Positions 25,880-34,223 of a stretch of 62,019 nt of DNA are shown here, in pieces. Both the position numbers and the translations under genes were made by a program. This DNA comes from Flavobacteriales bacterium (GTDB lineage: Bacteria; Bacteroidota; Bacteroidia; Flavobacteriales_D; Crocinitomicaceae): contig CANLAQ010000011.1 in the NCBI GenBank assembly GCA_947488235.1, forward strand, positions 1 to 62,019, read 5' to 3'. The notes beneath the pieces were generated by a model. That model saw only the letters and a list, made by a program, of their open reading frames with translations, did no database searches and was not told the origin of the DNA. How positions within the stretch are numbered: the first letter of the stretch is position 1; each line of letters starts with the position of its first letter.

Positions 25880-28800
25880 CTAGCGAATAATTAAAGGCTT
25901 ATTCCAAATTTTTGTCTCTCCTTGAATGCTGAGTAAATAGGTTCCCGACTTTGCTTGACCTAAAAATAATTGAACCGTTCCCTCACCTTCTTCTTCCAAA
26001 ATTAATTTTCCTTGAGCATCAAAAAGTTTGATTTTTGCATGTGGAATACTGCTGATGGTGATGTAACCTTCCTTACTGGCTGGATTTGGATAGACTACGA
26101 TTTCAAAGGTTTCATTTTCTTCAAGACCAACAGGATCACTAAGATTTATATTGTCAATAAAAAGTGAATTGCCAAATCTTCCGAGATTTCTAAAGGCTAT
26201 TTGCAAATTAGGAACTCCATTGTATGCAATCAAATTGATGCTATCTGTGCGCCATTCTGTTCCGCTTGGTGTGTAAAAACTCTGAATATCAGGCGCTGTT
26301 GCAAGGTCAGTTCCTCCTTTATAATACACTTGTTGATAGCTTTGACCACAATCAGTAGAAACCATTACAGCCAATGTATCGGAGTATCCACTTCCCCAGC
26401 GGGCATAGGCAACATCAAAACTTAAGTAGGGATTAGTGCTAATTGCATTGGCATCAAAATTTACAATCAAATCATCGTATGATCCTTGAGAATCGATATT
26501 GTAATTATCAAATAGCGCTGATTGTGTGGAACTACCATAACCACCAACGGTAGATGAAAGTGACCAAGATCCACCATTGTCTTCATTGGCAATCGACCAT
26601 CCGGAGGGGATGAAGTTTCCTTGAAAATTTTCATTTATGTAAGAGGGTAAATTATAATTACTCACTTGAACATACAAACTATCGGTATCGGTATTTCCAT
26701 TCGCATCTGTAATTTGTAGCACCGCTAAATGACTTCCAACTTGACTGAACAGAACTGATGGATTTCTATTGGTAGATGCAGCAGGTGATCCTGTAGGAAA
26801 AGTCCAATTCCATTGCGCGTTGGTATGATTTAAAAAGGAATGGTCTTCAAAATAGAAAGAATCCAGAGCACAAATTGAAACTAAGCTTAATTTATCGACA
26901 TTAATGCGTGCAATCGGTAAGACGGGTATTTGGTTTAAATTAGATTCCCAAATTCCTTTACCATAAGAGGCCAATCTAATTTTATTATCTCTATAAAATG
27001 GTCTCAATATATTTCCATTGGTAAAAGTGGGCAAACCTGCATTGTCAATGACCCAATTGCTTACATTATTTCGATAGTAAACTGCTTTATTCGTAGCAGC
27101 ATATAAACCACCGTCGGTTCCTGCAATATAAACCAGGGATTGAATCGATTCATTATTCAAAGCTACACTGCTGTGGTTGGTCCAAGATGTTCCGCCATTA
27201 GTTGTTTTAAAGACTTTTGAGCCATTTGATCCATCAGGATAAGCAATATACAATTCATCTGAATTTACAGGGTTTAAAGCTAATAGCATGCGGCGACTAT
27301 TTCCTGCGGGAAGTGTTAAACTTGTCCAGGAGATTCCACCATCTATGGATTTCCATAATTTCCCAATATTTCCTGAAGCTGGTTGTTGATTTAAATAAAG
27401 TATGTTTGGATGATTAGATCCTTGTTCGATGTACTTCACTTGATCATTTACACTCGTTCCGAAGGTATACATCAAATTGAAAGACGCTCCACCATCTGTA
27501 GTTTTCCAAATCGCATTCTCCCTTCCTAGGTAGCCAATGTTGTAACAATTGGGATGAAATTCAAATTCACTTGATTCTGCTGCGTAGTAGGATTCATTTG
27601 GAGCAGAACCAAAAGGAGCACCAAAAATTGGATCAGTTAATTGAGCTGGAATCATTTTTCCTCCTATATCAGAATAGTAAGTTTTTCTGTTTATTCCAGG
27701 ATTTACATAACCTGTAGGCGCTTCACCACCCCCAAGTTCTAAAAAATTCCCATCACCATAATTTTCATGATAGGCTAGATTTCCATTGTGGTACAATCCG
27801 CCGACCAATACATCTTCATTCCATCCGCTGCCAAATCCCCAGTAATCTGAACCGTGCACACCAGACATTTTGAAGGAATATTGGGTGGTGAAAAAATCTG
27901 TTGATTTATAAATCCCACCGTCAGTGGAGATCCATGTAGTATTTCCAATAACTCTAAAATCTTGATTGTCGACATGCATACCCAATGGCCCACCAACATA
28001 TCCTGAAACGGAGGTAAAAGTCAAACCACCATCTAAAGAACGGTAAAGGTTAAGTCCACCGATTAATATCTCATCTGCATTGGTCGGAGATGCTGCAATC
28101 GCACAATTATAAAATCCTTGATGGTAAAGCCAAGTTGCCCAACCAATGGCTAAATTTACATGATTGGCATCATAAGGTCCACCATCAATTCCTTGAGGAT
28201 TTATCCAGGATTGGCCTGAATCATCACTTCTGTAAATACCAATAAAACCATAATCATTGGTTTTGGCTTCTCCGATCAAATAGACATATATGCGATTTGG
28301 ATTGGCTGGTGTAAGTCCAATTCTTGCACCTCCATCTGTTCTTCCTGCGGCTGTTGAAGCATACCAACCGGCAGATTGTATTTGCCATGAAGACCCAGCA
28401 TTAGTTGACTTATAAAATTCGCAGATGAGTAAACTTGGATTGTCTTTAACCAAGTACATTTCATTGCTGTTGTTGGTTTTGCATTTTATGTCAAAACAAG
28501 CGGTATTGTAAACCTGTGTCCATGTGTTCCCACCATCTACTGAACTATAAAGTCCTTTATCGGTCGCAGCGAATACCAGAAGTTCATTTCCAGGATTGAT
28601 AAGAATTTCGTTTACACCAAAATTGGTTTGGGGCAGCACATTGGTCCAAGATGTTCCGCCATCAGTCGAACGAAAAACACCTTTATTTCCACCTGCGAAT
28701 AAAATGTTTGGATTGGAAGGACTAATTTCAACAGCAGAAACACCACTTCCAAAATCCAAAGTCATGGAGCTGTTCGTCCAATTTTGACCACCGTTTGTGC

Positions 28801-29278
28801 TGGTATAAACTTCTCCCGGTTCAGTCCCACAAATCATGTAATTAGGTTGAGATAGGCATTGGTCGACCGAATAAACATTGGTTTGACCAGAGCCTTGCGT
28901 ATTATTTTCTTGATAATTTGTGATTGGACCAACAATTGACCAATTCGAACTTTTGTCTTGTCCTTGTTTTTTTAAAAATGTTTGATCGATGAGCGCTTGT
29001 TCTTCTGGTGAATAAACTATTGGGAATCCTTGATCATCGAGTTGAGCAATATACTTGCGCTTCCATCTCTTAAAATATTGAGTATGGTAATTTTTTTCAA
29101 AGGCATGATTTCTATAATATACCATGTACAAATTTGACACCTCAAGCACATTGGGATGTTCACCGTACATCTTTTGTGCCCAGAGGGGTAAGCTAGCAAT
29201 TTCGATAGCGGATGGGATTTGTTGCGCTTTGATAAAAAAAGCAGTTGTTAGCAAACAAATTAATACGAGATATTTCAT
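25880..29278 (-). CDS. Giant secreted BNR/sialidase-like beta-propeller protein with T9SS type A domain
   Basis: A 1132-residue exported protein (signal about 1-18, 'FFIKAQ'). Residues 110-800 contain many Asp-box/BNR repeats: 'VYTSTNGGQNWTNSSM', 'VFRSTDGGTSWTNV', 'LYSSVDGGNTWTQV', 'LYRSLDGGLTFTSV', 'VFKTTNGGTSWTNHSS', as in VPS10-type/sialidase-like propellers. A PKD-like domain follows (about 810-895), then a MAM/jelly-roll-like segment (about 900-1050, 'LSFDVAYARWGSGYSDTLAV'). The C-terminal T9SS type A sorting domain starts at 'VVYPNPASKEGYITI'. Asp boxes alone do not prove enzymatic activity. TATCTTTA at 29296-29303 is a likely -7 box. Confidence 0.88.
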   Translation of the reverse strand: MKYLVLICLLTTAFFIKAQQIPSAIEIASLPLWAQKMYGEHPNVLEVSNLYMVYYRNHAFEKNYHTQYFKRWKRKYIAQLDDQGFPIVYSPEEQALIDQTFLKKQGQDKSSNWSIVGPITNYQENNTQGSGQTNVYSVDQCLSQPNYMICGTEPGEVYTSTNGGQNWTNSSMTLDFGSGVSAVEISPSNPNILFAGGNKGVFRSTDGGTSWTNVLPQTNFGVNEILINPGNELLVFAATDKGLYSSVDGGNTWTQVYNTACFDIKCKTNNSNEMYLVKDNPSLLICEFYKSTNAGSSWQIQSAGWYASTAAGRTDGGARIGLTPANPNRIYVYLIGEAKTNDYGFIGIYRSDDSGQSWINPQGIDGGPYDANHVNLAIGWATWLYHQGFYNCAIAASPTNADEILIGGLNLYRSLDGGLTFTSVSGYVGGPLGMHVDNQDFRVIGNTTWISTDGGIYKSTDFFTTQYSFKMSGVHGSDYWGFGSGWNEDVLVGGLYHNGNLAYHENYGDGNFLELGGGEAPTGYVNPGINRKTYYSDIGGKMIPAQLTDPIFGAPFGSAPNESYYAAESSEFEFHPNCYNIGYLGRENAIWKTTDGGASFNLMYTFGTSVNDQVKYIEQGSNHPNILYLNQQPASGNIGKLWKSIDGGISWTSLTLPAGNSRRMLLALNPVNSDELYIAYPDGSNGSKVFKTTNGGTSWTNHSSVALNNESIQSLVYIAGTDGGLYAATNKAVYYRNNVSNWVIDNAGLPTFTNGNILRPFYRDNKIRLASYGKGIWESNLNQIPVLPIARINVDKLSLVSICALDSFYFEDHSFLNHTNAQWNWTFPTGSPAASTNRNPSVLFSQVGSHLAVLQITDANGNTDTDSLYVQVSNYNLPSYINENFQGNFIPSGWSIANEDNGGSWSLSSTVGGYGSSTQSALFDNYNIDSQGSYDDLIVNFDANAISTNPYLSFDVAYARWGSGYSDTLAVMVSTDCGQSYQQVYYKGGTDLATAPDIQSFYTPSGTEWRTDSINLIAYNGVPNLQIAFRNLGRFGNSLFIDNINLSDPVGLEENETFEIVVYPNPASKEGYITISSIPHAKIKLFDAQGKLILEEEGEGTVQLFLGQAKSGTYLLSIQGETKIWNKPLIIR

Positions 29279-29434
29279 ATTTACATTTTAGGTTCTAAAG
29301 ATAAATAAAACTTGATGAATTGATTTTTTTAGTTTAATTAATTAAATGATTCTGATTAATTATCGAAAGTTTATAAATAAAGAATTCGAATAATTAATTA
29401 AAAAAACAGTATATTAGATGAAATTAAAAATAAT

Positions 29435-29496
29435 AAGTGGAGTCTAGAGCCCACTAAAACAAACAGCGAGTAATCTGAAAATCGATAAGAGTAGGA
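29435..29496 (+). repeat. Duplicated 62-bp leader, copy 1
   Basis: This stretch, beginning AAGTGGAGTCTAGAGC and ending AAGAGTAGGA, matches 29910-29971 at 55 of 62 positions with no gaps. Each copy lies 18-22 bp upstream of a small secreted-protein gene. The core CAGCGAG-AATCTGAAAATCGA is nearly unchanged. It may be a shared promoter/5'-leader element. Confidence 0.75.
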
Positions 29497-29518
29497 AGTA
29501 ATTTTAAATTAAAAAAAA

Positions 29519-29854
29519 ATGAAAAAATCAATATTAACTTTTAGCATACTTCTTTTGTTAGTGTTCTCTTCTTTCGGGCAAACATCTAAATTTGCTGGTG
29601 TATATAGATGTAGTAATGAAGATATTGTTAGATTAAATTCAGATGGAACAGGAAAGTTTTTAATTTCTTATGTTTCAGATGAAGTAGTTTCTATTAAATG
29701 GTCGGAATATGATAATTCAATATCAATGTCACCTACTGATGAAGAGCAAAAATATATGATTATGTCACAAAATATGACTTTTAGTATTTCTAACGGTAAA
29801 AGCATTTTATCTCACAGGACAATGGGACCAACTTTTGTTTATATTAAAGATTAA
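29519..29854 (+). CDS. Small secreted protein of unknown function
   Basis: A 111-residue protein with a signal peptide ('KKSILTFSILLLLVFSSFG'). The mature part ('FAGVYRCSNEDIVRLNSDGT', 'IKWSEYDNSISMSPTDEEQK') suggests a small beta-barrel-like fold of the kind seen in lipocalin-like Bacteroidota proteins, but I cannot name a family. It lies in an AT-rich patch of small secreted genes and is preceded by copy 1 of the duplicated leader. Confidence 0.62.
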   Translation: MKKSILTFSILLLLVFSSFGQTSKFAGVYRCSNEDIVRLNSDGTGKFLISYVSDEVVSIKWSEYDNSISMSPTDEEQKYMIMSQNMTFSISNGKSILSHRTMGPTFVYIKD

Positions 29855-29909
29855 TCTAATTTGTTCATAAATTACTTTCTCACATAAAAGTATCTGAGTT
29901 AAATTAAAA

Positions 29910-29971
29910 AAGTGGACTTTAGAGCACAATAAAAAAAACAGCGAGCAATCTGAAAATCGAAAAGAGTAGGA
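29910..29971 (+). repeat. Duplicated 62-bp leader, copy 2
   Basis: Second copy of the element at 29435-29496, with seven substitutions and no indels, 22 bp upstream of the NQAYA-repeat gene. A possible AGTGG/CCACT hairpin in copy 1 is not kept here, so primary sequence rather than that hairpin seems to be conserved. Confidence 0.75.
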
Positions 29972-29992
29972 GAAAAAATTTAAAATAATAAC

Positions 29993-30328
29993 ATGAAAAA
30001 TTTACTGATTTTATCAACTTTCTTATTAACCTTTACTTTTGTAAATGGGCAGAAAATATTTAGTGTTTCAAATCAAGCTTATGCTGATGTTAAAGTATTT
30101 GTTGTAGATAATCAAGCATATGCAGATTTATTGGTTTATAAAGTATCAAATCAAGCTTATGCAGGGAAAAATGATGGTAAATGGTACTTCGTAGATAATC
30201 AAGCATACGCTGACAAGAAAATATTTTTCGTGAGCAATCAAGCCTATGCAGATTTAAAAATATTTTTTGTAGATAATCAAGCTTATGCTGGTTGGAAAAA
30301 TTCCGCAAAAAAAAGTTTGATGTATTAA
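29993..30328 (+). CDS. Secreted 13-residue 'NQAYA' repeat protein (resembles DUF6150)
   Basis: A 111-residue protein: signal peptide (1-19), then six NQAYA motifs at residues 27, 40, 53, 69, 82 and 95. The period is 13 residues with one 3-residue insertion ('GKNDGKW'). Between motifs are hydrophobic strands such as 'DVKVFVVD', 'DLLVYKVS' and 'DLKIFFVD', so one beta strand per repeat is likely. The tail 'GWKNSAKKSLMY' and the strand register recall DUF6150-type proteins, in which the repeated motif is instead of the form '(Y)xSQA'; that comparison is from memory. Function is unknown. Confidence 0.72.
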   Translation: MKNLLILSTFLLTFTFVNGQKIFSVSNQAYADVKVFVVDNQAYADLLVYKVSNQAYAGKNDGKWYFVDNQAYADKKIFFVSNQAYADLKIFFVDNQAYAGWKNSAKKSLMY

Positions 30329-30425
30329 TCTAGCTTGTCTTTCAGTTATAAATTCAATAAAATAGTCAAGGCGTAATCTGCATAGCCATATGGGTACGCA
30401 TAACGCATTTAACCAAACTAACAAA

Positions 30426-30806
30426 ATGAAAAAGTTATTTACACTGGCACTCATGCTGCTTTTTTTCGTAGTTGCTAATGCACAATCAAATGCAGTTGCT
30501 AAATTTATTATCGTTGAAATTATGGATGAGTATGAAAATCCTATGTCTGAAATATATGTGCAATACAAAGAAAAGAAGATCAAAATTAATACGCATAGCG
30601 GAAGTGCAAACATCGTGGATAAAAGCGAATTTTATTTAGGGGTTCCTAACACTGCAATTTCAGCTTGTGGAGGCTGGTGGGCTGGGGCAGGGGATTATTA
30701 TTATATCGTTCCTTCAGTTAAAGGGCTTGCTCTTTACCATGGTTGGCAAGATGAAGGACAAGAAGATGAAGGTTTTCACTGGGAATTTCTTCAAGAAATA
30801 ATTTAA
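30426..30806 (+). CDS. Small secreted protein of unknown function
   Basis: A 126-residue protein. The ATG at 30426 is chosen over an in-frame ATG at 30390 because it begins a standard signal peptide ('KKLFTLALMLLFFVVANA'). The mature part starts with a beta segment ('AKFIIVEIMDEYENPMSEIY') reminiscent of carboxypeptidase-regulatory-like strands, then a Gly/Trp/Tyr-rich stretch ('CGGWWAGAGDYYYIV') and an acidic tail ('DEGQEDEGFHWEF'). No family recognised. The duplicated leader of the two preceding genes is absent here. Confidence 0.6.
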   Translation: MKKLFTLALMLLFFVVANAQSNAVAKFIIVEIMDEYENPMSEIYVQYKEKKIKINTHSGSANIVDKSEFYLGVPNTAISACGGWWAGAGDYYYIVPSVKGLALYHGWQDEGQEDEGFHWEFLQEII

Positions 30807-31124
30807 ATTGTTATTTAGTAAATGCGAAAAAATTTAAGATTATAGGCCAAGCCTCACTTAAATAAATGTGGTGTTATCCACTTAAACAAATGAGTAAAAA
30901 ATAATTTATTGTATATGAAGAAGTTTTCTTTTCTAGCTTTTAAATATGGACAGGATTCATACTACTCTTTTTAATTAAGTCCAAATTCAAACAAAATTTA
31001 AAAGCCTTAAGTTCTTATTCCAAGTATTTATTAAATTTGACATTGAAAAATCGTAAAGAAATTAAAATTAGCAAATCATTTAATTAAAAGGTTTTCTTCG
31101 GTTTAAGATCAATTTTTCGAGGTT
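30807..31124. other. 318-bp AT-rich intergenic region without a convincing gene
   Basis: It lies between the small secreted genes and the CrtY-Blh gene. It holds a weak GTGG-TGTTAT-CCAC hairpin near 30870-30885 and a 19-codon frame at about 30915 ('MKKFSFLAFKYGQD...') that could be a relic or chance. No TAnnTTTG box is obvious close to the ATG at 31125. I see no RNA gene, terminator or repeat. Confidence 0.5.
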
Positions 31125-33152
31125 ATGACCAATACATCAAGCGAGACATTCGACTACATTTTCATTGGAATGGGTGCTTCTAATTGCTTGTTGCTTTTAG
31201 CGATGGATGAAAAAGATGTATTGCGCGATAAAAAAATTGGAATCATTGAACCCAGTAATAAGGAGGTAAACGATCGAAATTTTTGTTTTTGGTCTTCTGA
31301 AAAAGAGCTTTTGAGTTTAAAATTAGACGATTTAGTCAGCTCTAAATGGCAACAAATCAAAGTTTCTGATCGAGAAGTTCAATCTATAGCCCCTCTTTAT
31401 TATTATCACATTAGAGGCATTGATGTTTACACAAAGGTCAAAGAAAAACTCAAAGTTCGAAATGTAATTTATTTCAGAGAAGAATTCAAAGGTGAACCCA
31501 TTGTAGCATCAGAATCATTTATCATTCCATTATCAGATTCTAAAATAACCGCAAATAAAGTATTTGATAGCAGGCCACCTGCCTATGAGTCGGCTAAAAA
31601 AAACCAAAGTCACCTCTTGCAATCTTTTTTCGGTTGGGAAATAAAAACAGATGATTATGAGTTCGATACATCGAATGTAGGCATGATGGATTTCGATATT
31701 CCACAAAGCAATTATTGTCAGTTCATGTATGTTCTTCCATTTTCTACTTCGACTGCTTTAGTTGAAGTGACACGATTTGGTAAGGAATCTATTACAAAAG
31801 AAGCTTCTAAAAAATTGTTAGAGGATTATGTAGCTCAATTTAGTTCCTCATATCAAATTTTAGAGGAAGAAAAAGGAGTGATACCCATGTCCAATCTAAA
31901 AATTTCTACTTTAGATTATGGGAAAAATTGGGTGTACACAGGTGCCAGAGCAAATATGATTAAATCTTCTACAGGATACGCTTTTCACAATATGGCAATA
32001 GATGCGAACAGACAAGCAGCGTCTATGATCAGCCAACAAACATTTGAACGAAAAAAGAGTCCAAAGCGTTTTAATTTCTACGATCGTTTATTGTTGAAAA
32101 TCTTAGAAGAAACTCCTCATCATGGAAAGAAGATTTTTCAATACTTATTTAAGTACCAGTCCATCAGTGAGGTATTCTTATTTTTGAGAGAGGAGTCTAC
32201 TGTGCGCAAAGAACTTTCAATTTTTTCAAAACTTCCGATACTTCTGTTTTTGCGCGCTGCAATAAAAGATATAACCTTTCGAATTTCAATGAGTTCACCG
32301 TCGTCTTTGGCATTCGTATTCACTATTTTCTCCTTGGTTTTATCTATCTGCAATTTGAGTTTAATCATGTGGGGGTTTTTAGTTTTTGGTTTTTTAAGTA
32401 TTGGTCTTTCCCATGGAGCCTTGGATCATTTGACAGAAAAAACAATTAAAGGTCCAAAGCAATTGGCTCGCTATATTTTAAAATTTTTGGTAAAAGGAGC
32501 TTTATTTGGTTTGCTTTGGTTTCTGCAACCTGATGCTGCCTTCATCGCTTTTATTGCTTTCTCAGCATGGCATTTTGGACAAACAGATTTCAAAGAATGG
32601 AACTTTAAACAGGGAGTTCCTTCATTCCTTTGGGGCTTAATAGTATTGATGACGATTTTATTTCTTCACTTAACAGAAACAATTGCAGTTCTTCAGCAAA
32701 TTGATGGCTTGCAAATACATCAGGTATTTAAAGAACTAAGCTCAGACCAAATCTTAGTGAGTGAATTATCAATTGTTTTCCTGTCATTGCTTTTTATAGC
32801 ATATCACAGATCCAAGAACATGCTGCTGACCTTCAGCTATTTGTTGATTTCAACTGCACTTCCTTTAATTGCTTCGTTCGGGATTTATTTTATCGCCCAG
32901 CACAGTTTTCACGGTTGGAAGCACCTCAAAAACGATTTAAAGAAAAGTAATTATAGTCTTTGGCTGCAATCCTTGCCTTTTAGTTCAGGTGGTGCTTTGC
33001 TTTTTATACTCTTGTTCTTTGTCGATTACAAGAATTATATTGGGGAGTTCTTTATTCTTTTATCTTGCATTAGCTTGCCACATGTTCTGTCGATGAATCA
33101 CTTTTATGCGCGGATTTCTTCCAAAAATAAAAAAGAGAATAACAAAATTTAA
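31125..33152 (+). CDS. Fused lycopene cyclase (CrtY) - beta-carotene 15,15'-dioxygenase (Brp/Blh)
   Basis: A single 675-residue frame with two enzymes. Residues 1 to about 385 are a CrtY-type lycopene cyclase: dinucleotide-binding start 'DYIFIGMGASNCLLLL', 'NDRNFCFW' (49-56), 'KVFDSRPP', 'QFMYVLPFSTSTALVEV' (199-215) and 'KSSTGYAF' (280-287). Residues about 395-665 are a polytopic Brp/Blh domain: 'GLSHGALDHL' (His430, His435), 'WHFGQTD' (His483), 'QHSFHGWKH' (His593/596/600) and 'LPHVLSMNHFY' (His653, His659). The cyclase would make beta-carotene and the dioxygenase cut it to retinal. Both halves look intact. The third Gly of GxGxxG is Asn20, a small departure. Confidence 0.9.
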   Translation: MTNTSSETFDYIFIGMGASNCLLLLAMDEKDVLRDKKIGIIEPSNKEVNDRNFCFWSSEKELLSLKLDDLVSSKWQQIKVSDREVQSIAPLYYYHIRGIDVYTKVKEKLKVRNVIYFREEFKGEPIVASESFIIPLSDSKITANKVFDSRPPAYESAKKNQSHLLQSFFGWEIKTDDYEFDTSNVGMMDFDIPQSNYCQFMYVLPFSTSTALVEVTRFGKESITKEASKKLLEDYVAQFSSSYQILEEEKGVIPMSNLKISTLDYGKNWVYTGARANMIKSSTGYAFHNMAIDANRQAASMISQQTFERKKSPKRFNFYDRLLLKILEETPHHGKKIFQYLFKYQSISEVFLFLREESTVRKELSIFSKLPILLFLRAAIKDITFRISMSSPSSLAFVFTIFSLVLSICNLSLIMWGFLVFGFLSIGLSHGALDHLTEKTIKGPKQLARYILKFLVKGALFGLLWFLQPDAAFIAFIAFSAWHFGQTDFKEWNFKQGVPSFLWGLIVLMTILFLHLTETIAVLQQIDGLQIHQVFKELSSDQILVSELSIVFLSLLFIAYHRSKNMLLTFSYLLISTALPLIASFGIYFIAQHSFHGWKHLKNDLKKSNYSLWLQSLPFSSGGALLFILLFFVDYKNYIGEFFILLSCISLPHVLSMNHFYARISSKNKKENNKI

Positions 33153-33188
33153 GTTCAAATTCAAATTCAATTAATCTAATGCCAAACC

Positions 33189-34196
33189 TCACTTTATTTT
33201 TAAGTCAACTTTAGAAATTCTAATTATTCTCCCCTTAGTGCTCGAAGCATAAATAAATTTTTTATCCGAACATATACTAAAGCAGTTTTCATTGATTAGT
33301 GGAACCCAATTAGCTCCGTTGTCTTTCGAATAATCGATTCCATTGGTCCCGCAAGTATAGTAAATACCATCGGTGTAATAAACACAAGAACGATACCCGA
33401 AAGGACCAACATTGGTGGGGCTCCAATGTAATCCTCCATCATTGGTAATAAAACAAACTTTATCATTGGAATTCGGTGCAAGGTAATCTCCTCCAACGAC
33501 AACCCCATTGCTATTGTCTTTCATGGCCAATGAAAAGGCGCCACTTGCATTACTGTTCTTAAACGGAAGTTCGCATTGAATCCATGTTTGACCTTTGTCT
33601 ATGCTCTTAAAAAAGCGCGATTTTTCACCACCAGAAACAAAATAATAAACTCCATTGATGATTTGAACCGTACTTCCGCTTGCTGCAAATCCAGCTTCTC
33701 CATCGAAAGAGGAAAGAGTAGGGGTGATTTTCTCCCAATGTTTCAAATCGCTAGAATGAAATAAAGAAAAATTATTATCCACTGGATCGCCCATGACTAA
33801 GGCTTCTTTATTTTCAATTGCCATTCCATCCAGAAATAACTTTGGATTTAATTCTGTAGAAATCAATTGAATCAGTTGGGTAGGTTTATGGGGTCTTAAT
33901 TTAAGTATACTGCTATTATCTGCGCTCTGCATAGCGTATATCGTGTTTTTGTGAATTGCTAGATCTCTAATTTCAGGAAAAGTATCCTTTGAATTAAGGG
34001 ATTGACTTTTACCATTTTTAAGGTTGTACCGAATAACTTCTCCGTTGTTGTTCCCAAGGAAAATAAAGTGGCCTTTTATTGTTATTCCTCTCGCATGTAT
34101 TGGTTTATTGCAATATTGCAATATTACAATTTCTTGTGCGAAGAAAGATGGCAACTGAAGGGAGACGAAAAGAATAAGCAGGTATTTTATCATCAT
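33189..34196 (-). CDS. Secreted YCF48/BNR-like beta-propeller protein
   Basis: A 335-residue protein with signal peptide (1-20, 'LLILFVSLQLPSFFA'). Asp-box-like repeats are spaced along the chain: 'LFHSSDLKHWEKITP', 'FFKSIDKGQTWIQCE', 'FITNDGGLHWSPTN' and 'DYSKDNGANWVPL', indicating a beta-propeller of the YCF48/sialidase-like kind. No sorting domain or catalytic motif is visible, so it may stay in the periplasm. The start could be either of two adjacent Met codons. Codons about 24-30 contain an 18-bp DNA palindrome that recurs at 41.5 kb. It converges on the CrtY-Blh gene with a 36-bp gap. Confidence 0.78.
   Translation of the reverse strand: MMIKYLLILFVSLQLPSFFAQEIVILQYCNKPIHARGITIKGHFIFLGNNNGEVIRYNLKNGKSQSLNSKDTFPEIRDLAIHKNTIYAMQSADNSSILKLRPHKPTQLIQLISTELNPKLFLDGMAIENKEALVMGDPVDNNFSLFHSSDLKHWEKITPTLSSFDGEAGFAASGSTVQIINGVYYFVSGGEKSRFFKSIDKGQTWIQCELPFKNSNASGAFSLAMKDNSNGVVVGGDYLAPNSNDKVCFITNDGGLHWSPTNVGPFGYRSCVYYTDGIYYTCGTNGIDYSKDNGANWVPLINENCFSICSDKKFIYASSTKGRIIRISKVDLKIK
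34106..34123. repeat. 18-bp palindrome TATTGCAATATTGCAATA inside the propeller gene
   Basis: A perfect palindrome, here within the 5' coding part of the minus-strand gene. The same 18 bp is centred in 41451-41470, and a one-mismatch copy lies at 41509-41526. Confidence 0.7.
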
Positions 34197-34223
34197 TGAA
34201 ATCTAGGATAAATGAAAGTCACT

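Noticed and set aside
25880..29278. Calling the large propeller protein a sialidase.
   Set aside because: Asp boxes occur in many non-enzymatic propellers, and I cannot identify the sialidase Arg triad or catalytic Tyr/Glu.
30915..30974. A 19-codon frame starting 'MKKFSFLAFKYG' in the gap before the fusion gene.
   Set aside because: Too short, with no promoter box or similarity; it may be a relic or chance.
30807..33188. A rhodopsin gene next to the CrtY-Blh fusion, as often seen for blh.
   Set aside because: No seven-helix protein with a retinal-binding lysine motif is encoded in this window; it must be elsewhere if present.
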